From positions 26,310,235 through 26,374,234 of the forward strand of contig JANCRA010000005.1 of assembly GCA_024362935.1 (NCBI GenBank): DNA of 64,000 nucleotides. Reading direction: 5' to 3'. Origin of the DNA: Setophaga petechia (taxonomy: Eukaryota; Chordata; Aves; Passeriformes; Parulidae). Position numbers and translations under genes: made by a program. Positions within the stretch are counted from its first letter, which is position 1. Each line of letters starts with the position of its first letter. The notes under the pieces were generated by a model, which ran no database searches, was not told the DNA's origin, and saw only the letters and a program-made list of their open reading frames with translations. Shown here one piece after another: positions 25,586 through 38,500 of this stretch.

Positions 25586-28500
25586 CTCCTGCCCATCATA
25601 AAACATTGCTCACTTGCAATTTCCAATCAAATTTGACAGAAAAGTAAACATCTTGTGGATACTCGTTTCTGCAGAGTTCAAAGAAAGCATGCTGGCTAGA
25701 GGTGAGTGGCACCAGAACCACTCCAATGGAAAGAAAAGGACGCACAAGAGATTTTACAGACAAAGGAAAGAATACTTAGAAGTGCCTCCTACTTAATCCC
25801 TGCACAACAGCTTCTCAGAGGGCCTCTAGCAAACACAGTGCTCCCAATTTGGCCAGAAGTTTTCCCATCATCAACTCTAATTCCCATTTCTCACTCCCAT
25901 ACCTTTTTCAGCATACACATGTCACCATTTACACTTAAATGGTACTGAAGTTCCGGTCAAGTGCCAAATGGCAGCGTTAGAGGCAAACACCATGTCAGGG
26001 TGGAAGCTGAGAAACACTGCAGAGATCTCCCTGCTCCTCCTCAGCAGAGCAAACAGCTTCCCAACCAAGACACTTGCAGTGGAAGAGGGAGGAAGTGGAA
26101 GCAGAGGCACATGCAGTGTCCTGCTGTGTTTTAACCTGAGCTCAGCCATATGCTCCTCACAGTAGTGTCTGTTTTTAAAGCATCACAAACAACTGAATCC
26201 TATGGGATCTACACCATCACCTTCTGCTGAAGCACACACTAACATTAATCCTACACTGGCACAAGCAGCATCTTAAAAAAAATCAAGAGTTTTGTCTACT
26301 AAAACCCAAAACTTAGACTTGGCAGTAGGATGAACAGAGCAGACATTCTTTTAATTTCATACAGTTTTCCTGACATGCATAAATTGATTTAAAAGATTCC
26401 ACTCCAGACACCATTTAAAGCTAAATGAATCTGAGGCTGACAATTTTTGATTTTCTTAAGCTTTACTTTTTATACGTGTTCAAAGAAAAGTATTGAAAAA
26501 CATCACTGCAAGCATCACTATAGCAACTGCAGCTCTTGAAACTTCCTTGATGCAAGATACTCAGATTCCAGATGGAACAAAATGCCATGTCTATCTTGCT
26601 TTTCTAAGGAGTCTCTCTTTCCTACAAAGCCTCCACGACTAGCAGGGACATCTGCTGCAGAAGTTGCTCTTGCAAAGACCACACAGACTTGGATAAATTC
26701 ACCTATTCTCACAGTTCTGAAAAGAAATAAAGCAATCAATATCTGCACCCAAATGCCTGCAGGAAATGCCACCAGAACAAGAAAAGAGTTATGCAAGGTA
26801 TTTATTTGAGTCCCTTTACAACCCAAGGGTTGACCTCATTAAAGTCAGAGGCAGTTTTGCCACATATTTCAGCAGAGCCAGAATTCCACATTTACAGGAG
26901 ATTTCTCTGGTAGCCCAGCTCTTTGACTCACCACGCTGCATCCAGGGTATTTTGTAACATTTCATTACATCTGCTGCAAACCAATTCTGCCTAACTACCT
27001 GGGTGCAATTTGCAGAAAAGGTTGTATATCTTTGAATCAAAATCTTAGAAAAAACTAACAGCAATAGTAATTTTTTTAAAAGTACTATGGAGACTTTTTA
27101 AGATCCAGGGTTGTTTTACCTCTAGGAAAAGACAGAAGACTGGAATAAGGGTACCATTGGCTTATCTTTTTTATGCAGCCATCCAGGGGTGAATAACAGA
27201 CAATTGTTTCACATAAAATTCAATGTTATGGAAGCAAGAAAAACCAAAAGATCCTTTCAGGTGCCAGTGCAAACTATAACTGCCATTATAATATTCAAGT
27301 AAAAATTGGAACACCATCAGAATGCATTAGTTCTCCACTGCATTCCTCTTGCCAAAACCACGTGGATTTAATGAAAATTCTGATAGATTCTCTGGTTTGG
27401 CTCCTAGTCTGAAAAATAATTACTAAGACATTCGCCAGGCTCTGGTCCAATCAATTTTTTGGAAGTGGCTCCTCAGTTGCAAGTTGAACTTGTGATATTT
27501 ATTGTACCTTCTGTGCCAAATGAAGGCCCTGGGCAGGGTTGTGGTGCCAGGAAAGACGAGTAACTCACCACTGCTAACAGCAGGCACAATGCCAGCATCT
27601 ACAGAGTGCTTGCAGGCCACCATTTCCAAAGGCAGCATGGTCCTCTACTGGTAACATCCTTATGCCCTGGAGATTCAGCCCTGTGTCCCCCAGTACACAT
27701 AAATGAAAACAAGTGTTAACATACCAAAGAATACTGCCTATAGTTCTTATTGCAAGTTTCTGCTATAGCTGACAGATGGCTCGGTTCTTATGAGTGGAAG
27801 AAAAAACATTTCTTAGCAGACATCAAATATTTGTGCTTCCTTGGCACACCTCTCAAAGAATTCAAGAGCAGGAAAATAGGGACAGTATGAATTCCCATTC
27901 TGAAAGGAGAATAAGTAATGGAAAGAAATATAGAGGTCATAAAATTAATTAATATTGTGCAGGCCATATTTGAAAAATAGTAGACTGAGCACATACCTAT
28001 TCTTCCCTTCTAGAGCCCTAGGCATAACATTCAAAACAACCTCAGCTGCCAATTAACTGGAGTCCCTACAAAATCCATCTATTGCAGAGAAGAATCCAAC
28101 AGTCACTAGTGGGGAAGTACAATAAAAAGGTTTAAGTTACCACTGTCATTTGACAAATGTGTACGTAATAACTTAAATTCTTTTTCTTCAATAATTATTC
28201 ATTTTTAAAATCATAAACAAGGGAGTGTCTACAATTTCTGATGGGTATCTTCTGTATAGAGTTGAGGTCCGAGACAAAGTTCAAGCAGTACCAGTATCTA
28301 ACCTGCAAGCAACGATGAGAGGCTACCATCAACAGCAACACCAACTGAAAACATTTCTTAAATGGTTCTCTAAATTCTTAAACCAACTATCTAACCAAAA
28401 AATATTTTCTAAATCACATACATGGAGCTTTAGGTACTAAATGCAAACCCAGACATGCAAATTTGATTACACATTTCTGGCACGCTATCAAGGCACAGAA

Positions 28501-31089
28501 AAACACCACATATACTTGTCTGCTTAACTTTAACAAGAAATTATTTTGCTCATAATTATTCAGAATCTTTAAAACTTTTTTTTGTATGAGCTAAACAAGT
28601 TCAAGGAGATCACCTCTCACTTGTGCATATTTTGTGGGAAAAAAAAGTAAAACTTCAATGAAATTACTTCCTCCTAACTATCTCAGCTACTTTTAAGCAC
28701 AAAGACAGCATGCAGGATCTATGGCTGTAGAGCTCCCATGTCTCAAAGTATGGCACTAAAAATACCCAGCATTGCTTAGACTGTGTCAAGGGAACCTACA
28801 ACTTCTAAATTTGCAAATAGATACATCTTCCACATCTATCTCAAAATATGTCATTGTCAAGCTTAGGGGGGAAAAAAGTTAACAACAAATGCTTCTGTGA
28901 GGATTTTTACATTTGTTCTTCACCCATTCTAGAATTACTAAACAAATAAGCTGCAGTGGTCAGTTACACTTTTCCTACACACTATTATCAATAGCTGTTT
29001 GTATTATTAAGGTAGTAAATGTTCAACTTAGCTTTTCCAACTGGGGGAGGAAATCTGAGTTTTCTGCTTGGTCAGCAATATTTGCAATATTTTTCAGCTT
29101 TTGACAGTGTTGTTTCAAATACCTGTAGAACTGCAATTTCTTGAAAAAGAAGTCTACAGAAAGTAATAGCCATTGGTAGAGCCTCCTCTCTCTGATGCTA
29201 CATCCCCTAAAAATTAAATCAGTAGTCTACGAGAAACTGTAAATCAACTCCCTTGAGGCTTAAGTACCAACTATATGTCAATACTTGTGTATCAATTCTG
29301 ATCACTCCTCTCTACACACGTAAGATTTACCAGCAAAAGACAGCCACTACACTGACTTAACACCTGTCTGCTCAATCCTTACAGTAATTTTAAATCCCTG
29401 TGAAAAAGCAAACAAAAAAAAAGAGTACTTTTTTTTTCAGAGAACTTATCTGCATTGTAAAACAAATGTTGGTTTAAAGCTAACTGTAACCACTCAGCAG
29501 CACTGCCCCTTGCACTGCCCTGCTCCCAGAAAATGATTAACACCACCGTATGGGCCAGGCTGCTTCCCTCCCTCATAACCAACCCTGCTCAGTTTTCAGA
29601 CAATACAGGACTATTCAGATCCCCATCCTGGCCTGCTTCTCTGTGTCTCTATTAACTGACCTGCAGCTGTACAAACAGCAGTGTTTCACAGCATACAGTC
29701 TCCTTTACTACAATTTATCTGGTTCAATAGCACTTCCTAAAGCTTCAATAAGTCCAATGTCTGAAAAACAGTAACAAATAACTTCAAGACATCTCTAGTC
29801 TACAAAATTATACATACAGGTCCCAAACAGTAAATTGCATGACAGTCTGTCTACTGCATCTCCACAAAGGGGTTTTGCTGAAATCACAAGTCCTGGGGAG
29901 TCTGAGGGGCCATGTGTTAGTTTTATGAATATTCTGACTCATTATCAGGTTCCGTTCTCAAAACAGAAAACAGCACTGTACAAGCTTTGCCAGCACAGCC
30001 ATCAACAAAAGCCACCATTTATTTCTTCAGGTAGAGGAGGTTTCCCCAGCTGTGCTAAGAATGCCATCATCTTCCTAAATAAACTATTAAACTGATGAGG
30101 GGACTGTAATTTCTAAAAAAAAAGTCTGGAAAGAGTTGTTTTTTCAAATTTGCAAAACAAGTCAGCTAACACGAGCAAACAGTCCCTCTCACAGCTGACA
30201 TCCCTGGCTGGCAGCAGGTTGTAACTCATTTTCATGCTTCCCACTGCTCCCCCTGCAATCTTTCTGGGCACTTCTGGGTGAAAGAGAAAGACAGAAGAGA
30301 GATCCAGACACATCCACCCAACACACATCCAATCCACTGTTAAAAGCAATCCACATTACAATGGCTCAGCTACACTAAATTATTCTGGATTGTCTTTGCA
30401 CAGACATCTCAGGGCACAGTTTTTCATCTTAGTTGCTCAAAACATTCAGCAGGGGAGCACTTAAATGAAAAGCTTTTTATATTGGTGCTGCTTAGAGCTA
30501 CTGTGTTTTTTAGAAAGTCTTAAATCTTACCCACATCAAAATCATAGGTTCAATACACAAGGAAAAATGTGGCATCAGAGTTGAAAATCCTTCTGTCAAG
30601 CAGAACTTCTCAGATTGTGTTCTTTCTTGATCTCTTACAACAGTTCCCTCAGTGACTGAGTATTTCAGAAAAGTTACAAATTACATGAAATTTTTGCTGT
30701 AACTAATATAGAGGATATACTTTTAGTATTAGACAAAAAATCGTTTTATGCCTCAAAGAAAGTATTATTTTTATAATTCACAGTTTAAGAAAATGGATTT
30801 GAATAAATTTTTTTAATAATTTACAGATTTCAAAGAATGGGACATGTGAAAACAAGATTGTCTTTTTCTAAGGTGGCGATGTTTACGTCTTTAACGCATT
30901 GTTTCCCATTTGATTTCAAGTATAGAACAAGAGCAGGGGAAAACCTTTGAATGTCCTGTTACAGCTATTGTGTCTCACTAACGCCAAGGAAAAAGGCCAG
31001 GGACAGGAGGGGCCACATTCAACTTTTACAAGAGCCAGCAAAAGTTACGGCCCGGAGTTTATTTCCAAGAACTCAGCTAACCCCTTCAG

Positions 31090-31445
31090 CACAATAAAAC
31101 GCAGCAGTTGATGGGTGAAGCGCTCTTTTCTTTTCCCCCCTCCCTTTCTGAGCTGCCTCTCTTGGCTGGGAGAGAAAGGCTGAGGCTCCCCTGCCCTGAA
31201 TGCCTGGCTCTGCTCCAAGCGGCGCTTAATGAGGTCCTGGCAGCTCCGGGGCACTGCAGACGCCTCAGAGCGCCACAAACAGCCCCCATCAAACGCACGG
31301 GCACCGCGGGCAGAGCCGCGCCTGACAGCACGGCCTTTTCTTCCAAAATAAAGAGACAAACAGACATGCTGGAATATCGCACAGCCCGGACTTCATCTCA
31401 GCTAATCCCATGTCACTTCAACTCTCCTCCCAGAAAAGGGGGCGC
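31090..31445. promoter_or_regulatory. isolated CpG islet in intron 1 (unknown function)
   Basis: The core at about 31215..31335 holds roughly a dozen CpGs in about 120 bp ('aagcggcgctt', 'gacgcctcagagcgcc', 'aacgcacgggcaccgcgggcagagccgcgcc'), while the flanking intron is AT-rich and nearly CpG-free. The plus strand is open for 116 codons across it (31108..31458), but that frame resembles nothing known. CpG retention implies a germline-unmethylated site or a recent insertion. An alternative or antisense promoter is an inference; I see no TATA box or convincing first-exon donor. Confidence 0.45.
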
Positions 31446-34400
31446 TAATACCTTCTAACAATTAACAAAGTTTACATGTAGTGCTGCTCAAGTCACCTAA
31501 CATTTGATGAAAAAGAAACCCTTAACTCTTCAAACTTCAATTGCTAGAACCTCAGTTATATATTCAATATTCGAGGGGAAAAAAATTCATTAGTAGAGAA
31601 GTTCTGATTTCTTTTCTAAGCATCACTGATAGGGTAAATGACTACAATAGGAACCAAATTCTACAAAGCAGAAAGAGATTCATTCTTTAAACAAGTATCA
31701 CCTAAGGAAACCTCAGTAACACATTAGTGTCACCACGAACTCAATTTGCTCAAGAATGTAACGCTCACTCACACTTCCACATTTTTTAAATGACAGTAAT
31801 TTTTATGCTTCATATCCATATTTTAGATTATCTCCTTTTCTGACTGACTACAAGCTTGGTTTAAAACAAAAAATATTACAATACAACCTAATTATACAAT
31901 AGAAAGCAGTTCCTCTGCTTCCCAGAGGTTCTACATTAAGTTTCAAGTTAAAAAACAAAATTAGCCACAATACAATGAATTGTGCACAGAAAATGCTGCC
32001 TGTTACCCATTTATGGAGTAGGATTTTCTTGCTTAACTTAGGGGCTTATTTACTTGAAAATAAATGTCACTTTTCTCTACAATAATTTACAAACTTTATT
32101 AAAACTGTAATTTGAGTTTGACTGACTATCATATTACAGGGTATAAGCCAAATCCTTGCTAACAAGGCCCAAACCACATCCTTTCAAAAAGATCATTTGC
32201 ACACAGGAGGGACACCCTGCAAGAAAACACACGTTCAAATCCTACTGGCAGCCAAGTTCCATCTAAACAGGGTATAACTTCTGTAAATTACCAGCAGTGA
32301 ACCAACAAAGAATCCCATCTCCTCAGGTTCAATGCCAGCACTGCCCAAGCTCAAAAAAAAACACCTAGGAAGTTTACTCCCATTACCATCTTGTGCTGAA
32401 AGCAGTTCTCAGCCCTAGCCCTTTGTTTCAAACATAAAATTACATACACTATTTAGCAAAGGCATTCACTCTGCAAATCTTACATCATAGACATTCTGTT
32501 TGTAGTATCTAATGAACACACCAAGTACATCCTGGGTTAGGACCAGCTCTCTCCACCCTGAATGAAGAAGCATTTCCCAAAGGTAAGGGAGAAGGTTGGT
32601 TACTGCTTGATCATGTATCACTGAACAACGAACAGCAAGAGACTGCACCCAATAAAATACATGGATGAGCTTTAATGAGCACAAGGTGAAGTTGTAATAA
32701 ATGCTACAGATAAAACCTAATGCCTCCCTACTGTTGAGAGGAAGAAGGGGGTGCAGGTCTCTCCAGATGACACTTGGCAACGAGACTTTGCTCCCTACAG
32801 CAGGCATTTCCTAGCGTGCTGCTCAGTAAAGCACTGCAGCTGGGTAACTCTGCTAAGGAGAACCATTTAATTAAATACAGTACTAACAGCACACACAGGG
32901 TGTGGGAAATACACGCAGCAAACACAAAGCACAGATAAAGAAGATTAAGGGTGCAAGAGAAAAGATTCTGGAAGACAGCAGGTAAGTCCATCTGCCCAAG
33001 AGGGGCAAAGCACTGGCTGGGTTACCATTGCCATGCAATCCACTCCCACATTCATCACAAATTATATATCTACTGGTCATAACCCAGCTGAAATGTAAAA
33101 ACTAATACACTAAATCATTATTTAGGCATAAAAATGGTATCACTTAATTTGAAAATTAATGCGCAATCCACTATATGGTATTGAAGGAAGGGGTTGCAAC
33201 TAGCATCATGCTCTCACTTTGTTAATTCAAATTATGAAATACATACAAATGAATGACCATGAAATGTAAAAATAAGAATTTATATGTAAGAATATTTGAG
33301 AAGAGACACTGATTTTGCATAATTAACAGGATGGAAGAGATGGAAATGTTTGCTCTTCAGCAACCTGTAATTTAGCAAGCTGCTATCACGAAAAACCTGT
33401 TATTCCATTTATCATTTTCTCACCAAACTGGACTAAAATTTCAGCCTGGATTCCATTTAAATCTTTCTAACAGTGCATCCGAACACGGTTCCATAATCAC
33501 ACCACGGAGTATTTGCTAAGTAGGCTATATTTTGAGAGAGAAGGAGGTGAAAGACCTTTTCCTTCAGATACACTAAAGTAGCCTTTGAATCAGACTGCGG
33601 GACAGAGTGAAAAGGCATCAACAATGCCCACATCAGGGTAATGAAGCAGAAAAGCAGCAGGATCAGCAGCAGCAGAGGGAAGGAGCTGAGAGGACACTGG
33701 ACCTCCCCCACCGCAGGCAGGATGGCACCAGAGCCTACGTGACAACGCGGTGACAAAGCACACACAGCACGGTAAGGATGAGGCTTCAGATCCAGGCCAT
33801 TCACCTTCCACAAACTCCTTCAGGAGCCAGTTGTGTGCTTTGGAAAACCACACTTCTGATTTATTTGTACCACCACGGGTGTGCAGCACAAATCCCCTGC
33901 GTGATGCTTAACAAGGAGATGGGAAAATGCACAAGATTGGCCTTTCACCATTCTTAATGTATGGGCAAAATTACCAGAAGACCTTTATTTCCAGTATGAG
34001 AGAAAAGGTTTTTCCCAATGACCAAATACACATCATTTACAAGGATTATCCTGCTGGTTAAAAGGCATTTCAGCAAGCTCACTGCTCAGGGTGTGAAAAG
34101 GTCTTAGGGTGTTACATTAGTTTCCCTCCAGCTATTCACTTGGTGCCAGTACAGTACTTTTGAAATCCAACACTTACATTGCATATGTTTTTTGGATGAT
34201 TTCCAATTCTGACCAGTTTCAGATGTTAGACACACAAACATACACTATTTTCCAGCACACTTTTCTGGTTTCTAAGCAGCAGCAGTTTAGGGCTCTCTAA
34301 GTCAGAGATTATAGCATTTTGTGTAAAAAAAGAAGAAAAAACTCTAGAAATTTTTCTTCTACAGATATGAAATGAGTATTTATCCTTTTCATCGTCCTGT

Positions 34401-35439
34401 TCTATCCTGCACATCTACCAACTGTCTTTAGAAAGAAACCAACTCTACCAAATCACAACTTCCACAGAAAAGCAATAATGGGCTTTACCCAACTAAAATG
34501 CAAAAATGGATGTTAACCAATTCAAAATTTTAAATGTAATTCAATACACTTTAATGCCATTAATCAATATTCTTTTCAGGAAGGTAATGGCATGAAACAG
34601 CTTGCATTAAAAACAGCAACAAAACATTTTGCTAGTAATGACCTTCTTCAATCTTGGTAAGATTTACATCATTCTCTAGAGTTGGAATAGACAATTATAC
34701 CCTTAGAACATGTAAGTTGACATTTAAAATGTCCATAACTGACTACCAAAACCATTTGCTTCTCAGGTCACATAAAAAAATGAATTATCCAATTGTGTAA
34801 AAGTCCATTATAATGCATTACTTTATAAAAAAGCAATTAAGCACCAAGAAAAGTCTAACTTTATGCAAACCCAAGCTGTTTATTATGAACACAAGATAAA
34901 TGTCTTTGTTTGGCTTATCATTTGAGGCCAGTATTCAGCAGAATATAAAAGTATCCTTAACTTTGTGCTTATCATTATAGATTTGGTAATTTTCTGTTGT
35001 ACATGCCCCAAGAAAATACTATTTTGAACCTGGTATTTAGCAAGTCTGCAGATAATAAATACAGTGGTAAAATCAATAGTCTTCATATCCTCCTTTTCTT
35101 GCGCATGCTAGTATCTGTAAAAATCACAGAGCTGTCTAACATCAAGTATCCATCCTGTATTTTCTTCAAAAATGAACATTACTTTCTAAAAATCTCAAGC
35201 AATATACACATTTCACATTCTTCTGCATGTTGTGCTTACAGCTTATCCAAACATGAGCAGAACCCCACAGTAACAGCTTGTGTCCATAAAGCAGCTATCA
35301 CTTTACCAAATAACCCAAAACAGAGCAAGATGAAATGGGAGAAGAAAAAAAAGACCCCAGTCATAATCAACTCCTCAGTATGAAAAAATTTAATTATAAA
35401 TAGGTTCAGTACAACCTTATGCAAAATTTTACTGATTAT

Positions 35440-35535
35440 TTATTTAAACAAACAGCTTTTCAGAACAGCAATAATTATTTTAATATTGTATAAATTTAAC
35501 AATTATTTTATATTATTTAATATTATTTTAAAAGA
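35440..35535. repeat. AT-rich low-complexity stretch
   Basis: About 95 bp consist almost entirely of A and T, with repeated 'attattttaatatt' motifs ('aattattttaatattg', 'aattattttatattatttaatattatttt'). It is simple sequence in intron 1 with no recognisable gene. Confidence 0.7.
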
Positions 35536-38500
35536 CGTCAAATGTGATACAGTAGCAGAGGTAGAAACAGCTCCTCAGAGCTCTGCAAGTTTTCTGTTTC
35601 AATGTCTCTCATCTCTTACAGTCTCTCTCACTGTAGAAGTCACTCAAAAGCCAGCTTTATCTGCAGTATACTTTTTAGACAAAAATATCCACATCATTTA
35701 CATATCTTTATTATTTACATTTTCTCATTATCTTAAGTAACCAAAGGCTCACAAACCCAAAAAGTTTATAAACTAATCCTTCTGCCAGGGATTAGCATAT
35801 TTAAGCATTCTAGGGAGGTCCTCAAGAAACAAAAGATAAGGGCTGGGAAGTACCACAAAGAAATGCTTCTCAAGTAGAAATGGGTGCTCTAAAATAAAAC
35901 AAAAAAAGGGAAAAACCCCAACACTTAAGTATTCACACCACTTGCTATTTACCCAGTGACAGAAACAGAGGTTAAAAAAAAATCACTGCAGAAATTCAAA
36001 AGACGGTAACAAAAGTCGGCATATCACACACAACCAGCTCAAAGTTATTCACTTCCTTTTTTCTGGCAGCAAAGGTCTGCTCCAAAGATCACTAAAAAGC
36101 ACAATATAGTCAAGCCCCAAAACAGGCCTCCATCTCCTATAAATCAAGTAAACTATCAAAGGGAATAGCAGAAGAAAAAAAAGAAATCTCTCTCCTCAGG
36201 CAAGAAGTTCCCAAAACATCAACACTTAAGCCAAGATTTTCATTGAGACAATGCAGTTTTAAATTGGTTTATGTGTTTTTTTACACACCAGTAGTGAACT
36301 ACTGGGTCTCTTGTGCTCCGTGGACCAATTGTGGTGAGACAGATTTTTCTCCTAATCGGCTGCTCAATAACTCTAGACAACCCTGTTATGCAGTAATCCC
36401 GGAATAATTCTCTCTTTCCCTCCTGGGCCATTACACTGCCTCTCAACCCAAACTGAAGCAGGATTAGCCCCATTTTGCCTCTTCCCCTCCACTACTTGCT
36501 GTTTCTCTTGAGACAGAGCTGACACTGATGGAACTGCACAGAGCAGCAGTTTGGAGATGCTCTGGGCAAAGAACAAGCTGGGAGCAGGGGGATGTCAGTA
36601 CTGAGCAGCTGCTTTCAGAAGGGTCTCACTGAACCCTGGGGCTGGCAGGGAAGAGAAGGCAAGGTCAGCTGGCCACCAGTGCACACTGGAGGTGGGTGGG
36701 AGCCCACAAAGGTGGTCCCTGCCAGGTCAAGGTTCAGACCAACTTCAATCACCACAGAACTGCCCCCCCCAGGCTTCACTGCTTCCTTCAACAGCAAACC
36801 AAACATCTAACAATTCTGCAAATGCAAAGAAAGCAGTATTTTTCTGCCAGTGGTCATATCACTGAAATAGAAATTTGTACTCATCAATGCTGGCTGGAGG
36901 CACGTTAGAAAACTGCTGTTGTTGTCTGATTGTTTCAGTATTCCACAGTGTCATTCCTTCCACACATCCACAAATTAAAACCAAGACCTTTGTCATGGGG
37001 AAATAATTTTTAAAATCATTGACTTGTCACAGTGCCTTTATGGGAATTTTACTTAAGTCAAAGTTGCAACCTCGTCCTGCACTGAGTAATTAACAGTATA
37101 GAATTGTACAAAGAACAGTAAAAGACTAAACCTTTGAGCACTAAATGCCACGGCACTGCATTCTTTGACCTCTGTGGAGCTAAAATGTAACACCATCTAT
37201 TTCCCAGCAACCTCTTACCAAGTACATCTACCAGTTGATGAAGAAATTTCAGATTTCTTGGTAAAGAAATGAGAAATGCAAACAATCTGCTATGTTACTG
37301 ATAACACTTCAGGATTGCTTGGTTCAATTTTTTTGAAGTGCTTTCATACATTTTTGATAGCTTAGTGAATGGACTTCTGGGTAGTCAATTTGCATATATT
37401 TTGATAGAATATGCAAAGAGGCTCTCTGAACATCCCTTTAAATAAACTACAGAGAAAACGTTCATTATTTCAGTAACTACGAATGATCGATTTCTCTGTC
37501 CCAGAGAAATCAGACACCCATACATTCTCTGCATTAAAATTTAATTGGATTATTTACTAACAACATTGTTTCCTTCCTGAAAATCATTTTATACTCATCT
37601 CTAACAAGCCTCTAGAAACTTCTAGAAGCCAAGCGAAAAGTTGAAAAATTTACCACAATTATATATTTAAAACCAGATTTTTTTAAAAATAGAAATAAAC
37701 AAATCCACACTGAAATACCCAAAATTAAAAGCAGATTGCTGGGCAACCATCACTCAAGTTGAAGAACAAAATCAGCAATGAGCCTGCAAGTCACAGGTGC
37801 CTGGATTCTCCTCAAAATTTATAACTCATCAGTTTTGACTTTTCAGACTTCCTATTCCCATACAGCTTCCTGTGAATAATTACTCCACATGGACATTTCT
37901 GAACCATCTCTGAGCAGTAAATCTGGTACTTCCTTCTTTGTGCTGACCCTGAGTAACTTCACTCCTGGACAAATACCAGTGGACTTTGGAATTTCAAGTG
38001 TTGCAAATAATCAGACTTGCCTTTCCTTACACACAAGTATTCATGAAATTCAAGACTACTTGTCCAATGCAAACATCTCAGGTCTTCCTCTAGGATAAGG
38101 CAAAGGCACTGGGAAAAGGGAGTGTTTCACAGAGAGATGATGTGTAAAGACAGGTTAACCACACAAGACAACTGCACTGTATCACAATAAAAATGACCTT
38201 GAATTAGTTTCATGAGAATGAACTCTTATAATAATGGAAGATAAAAAGGTGTTTGATTATTCAGAACATTCTTTTAATTTCCTTAAAGAAAATGGTTACT
38301 AAAATAAGGAAAGATAAGCAGGCAAACAGCTTCCAAGCCTTTCAGCTTGGAAGGCAGGTGAATCTATCTGCAGGTAAAAAAAGTTCAAAGATTTGCTGTT
38401 GGAAGAAAAAATACACAGCAACAGAGTCTTAAAAATTTATATCTTATGAACTTTGCTAGTTAATCACCCAGATCTTTCATAATGAAGCATTTAACCACTT

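Noticed and set aside
36288..36305. 7-bp inverted repeat CCAGTAG/CTACTGG with a 4-base loop
   Set aside because: Such short hairpins occur by chance many times in 64 kb; no associated element.
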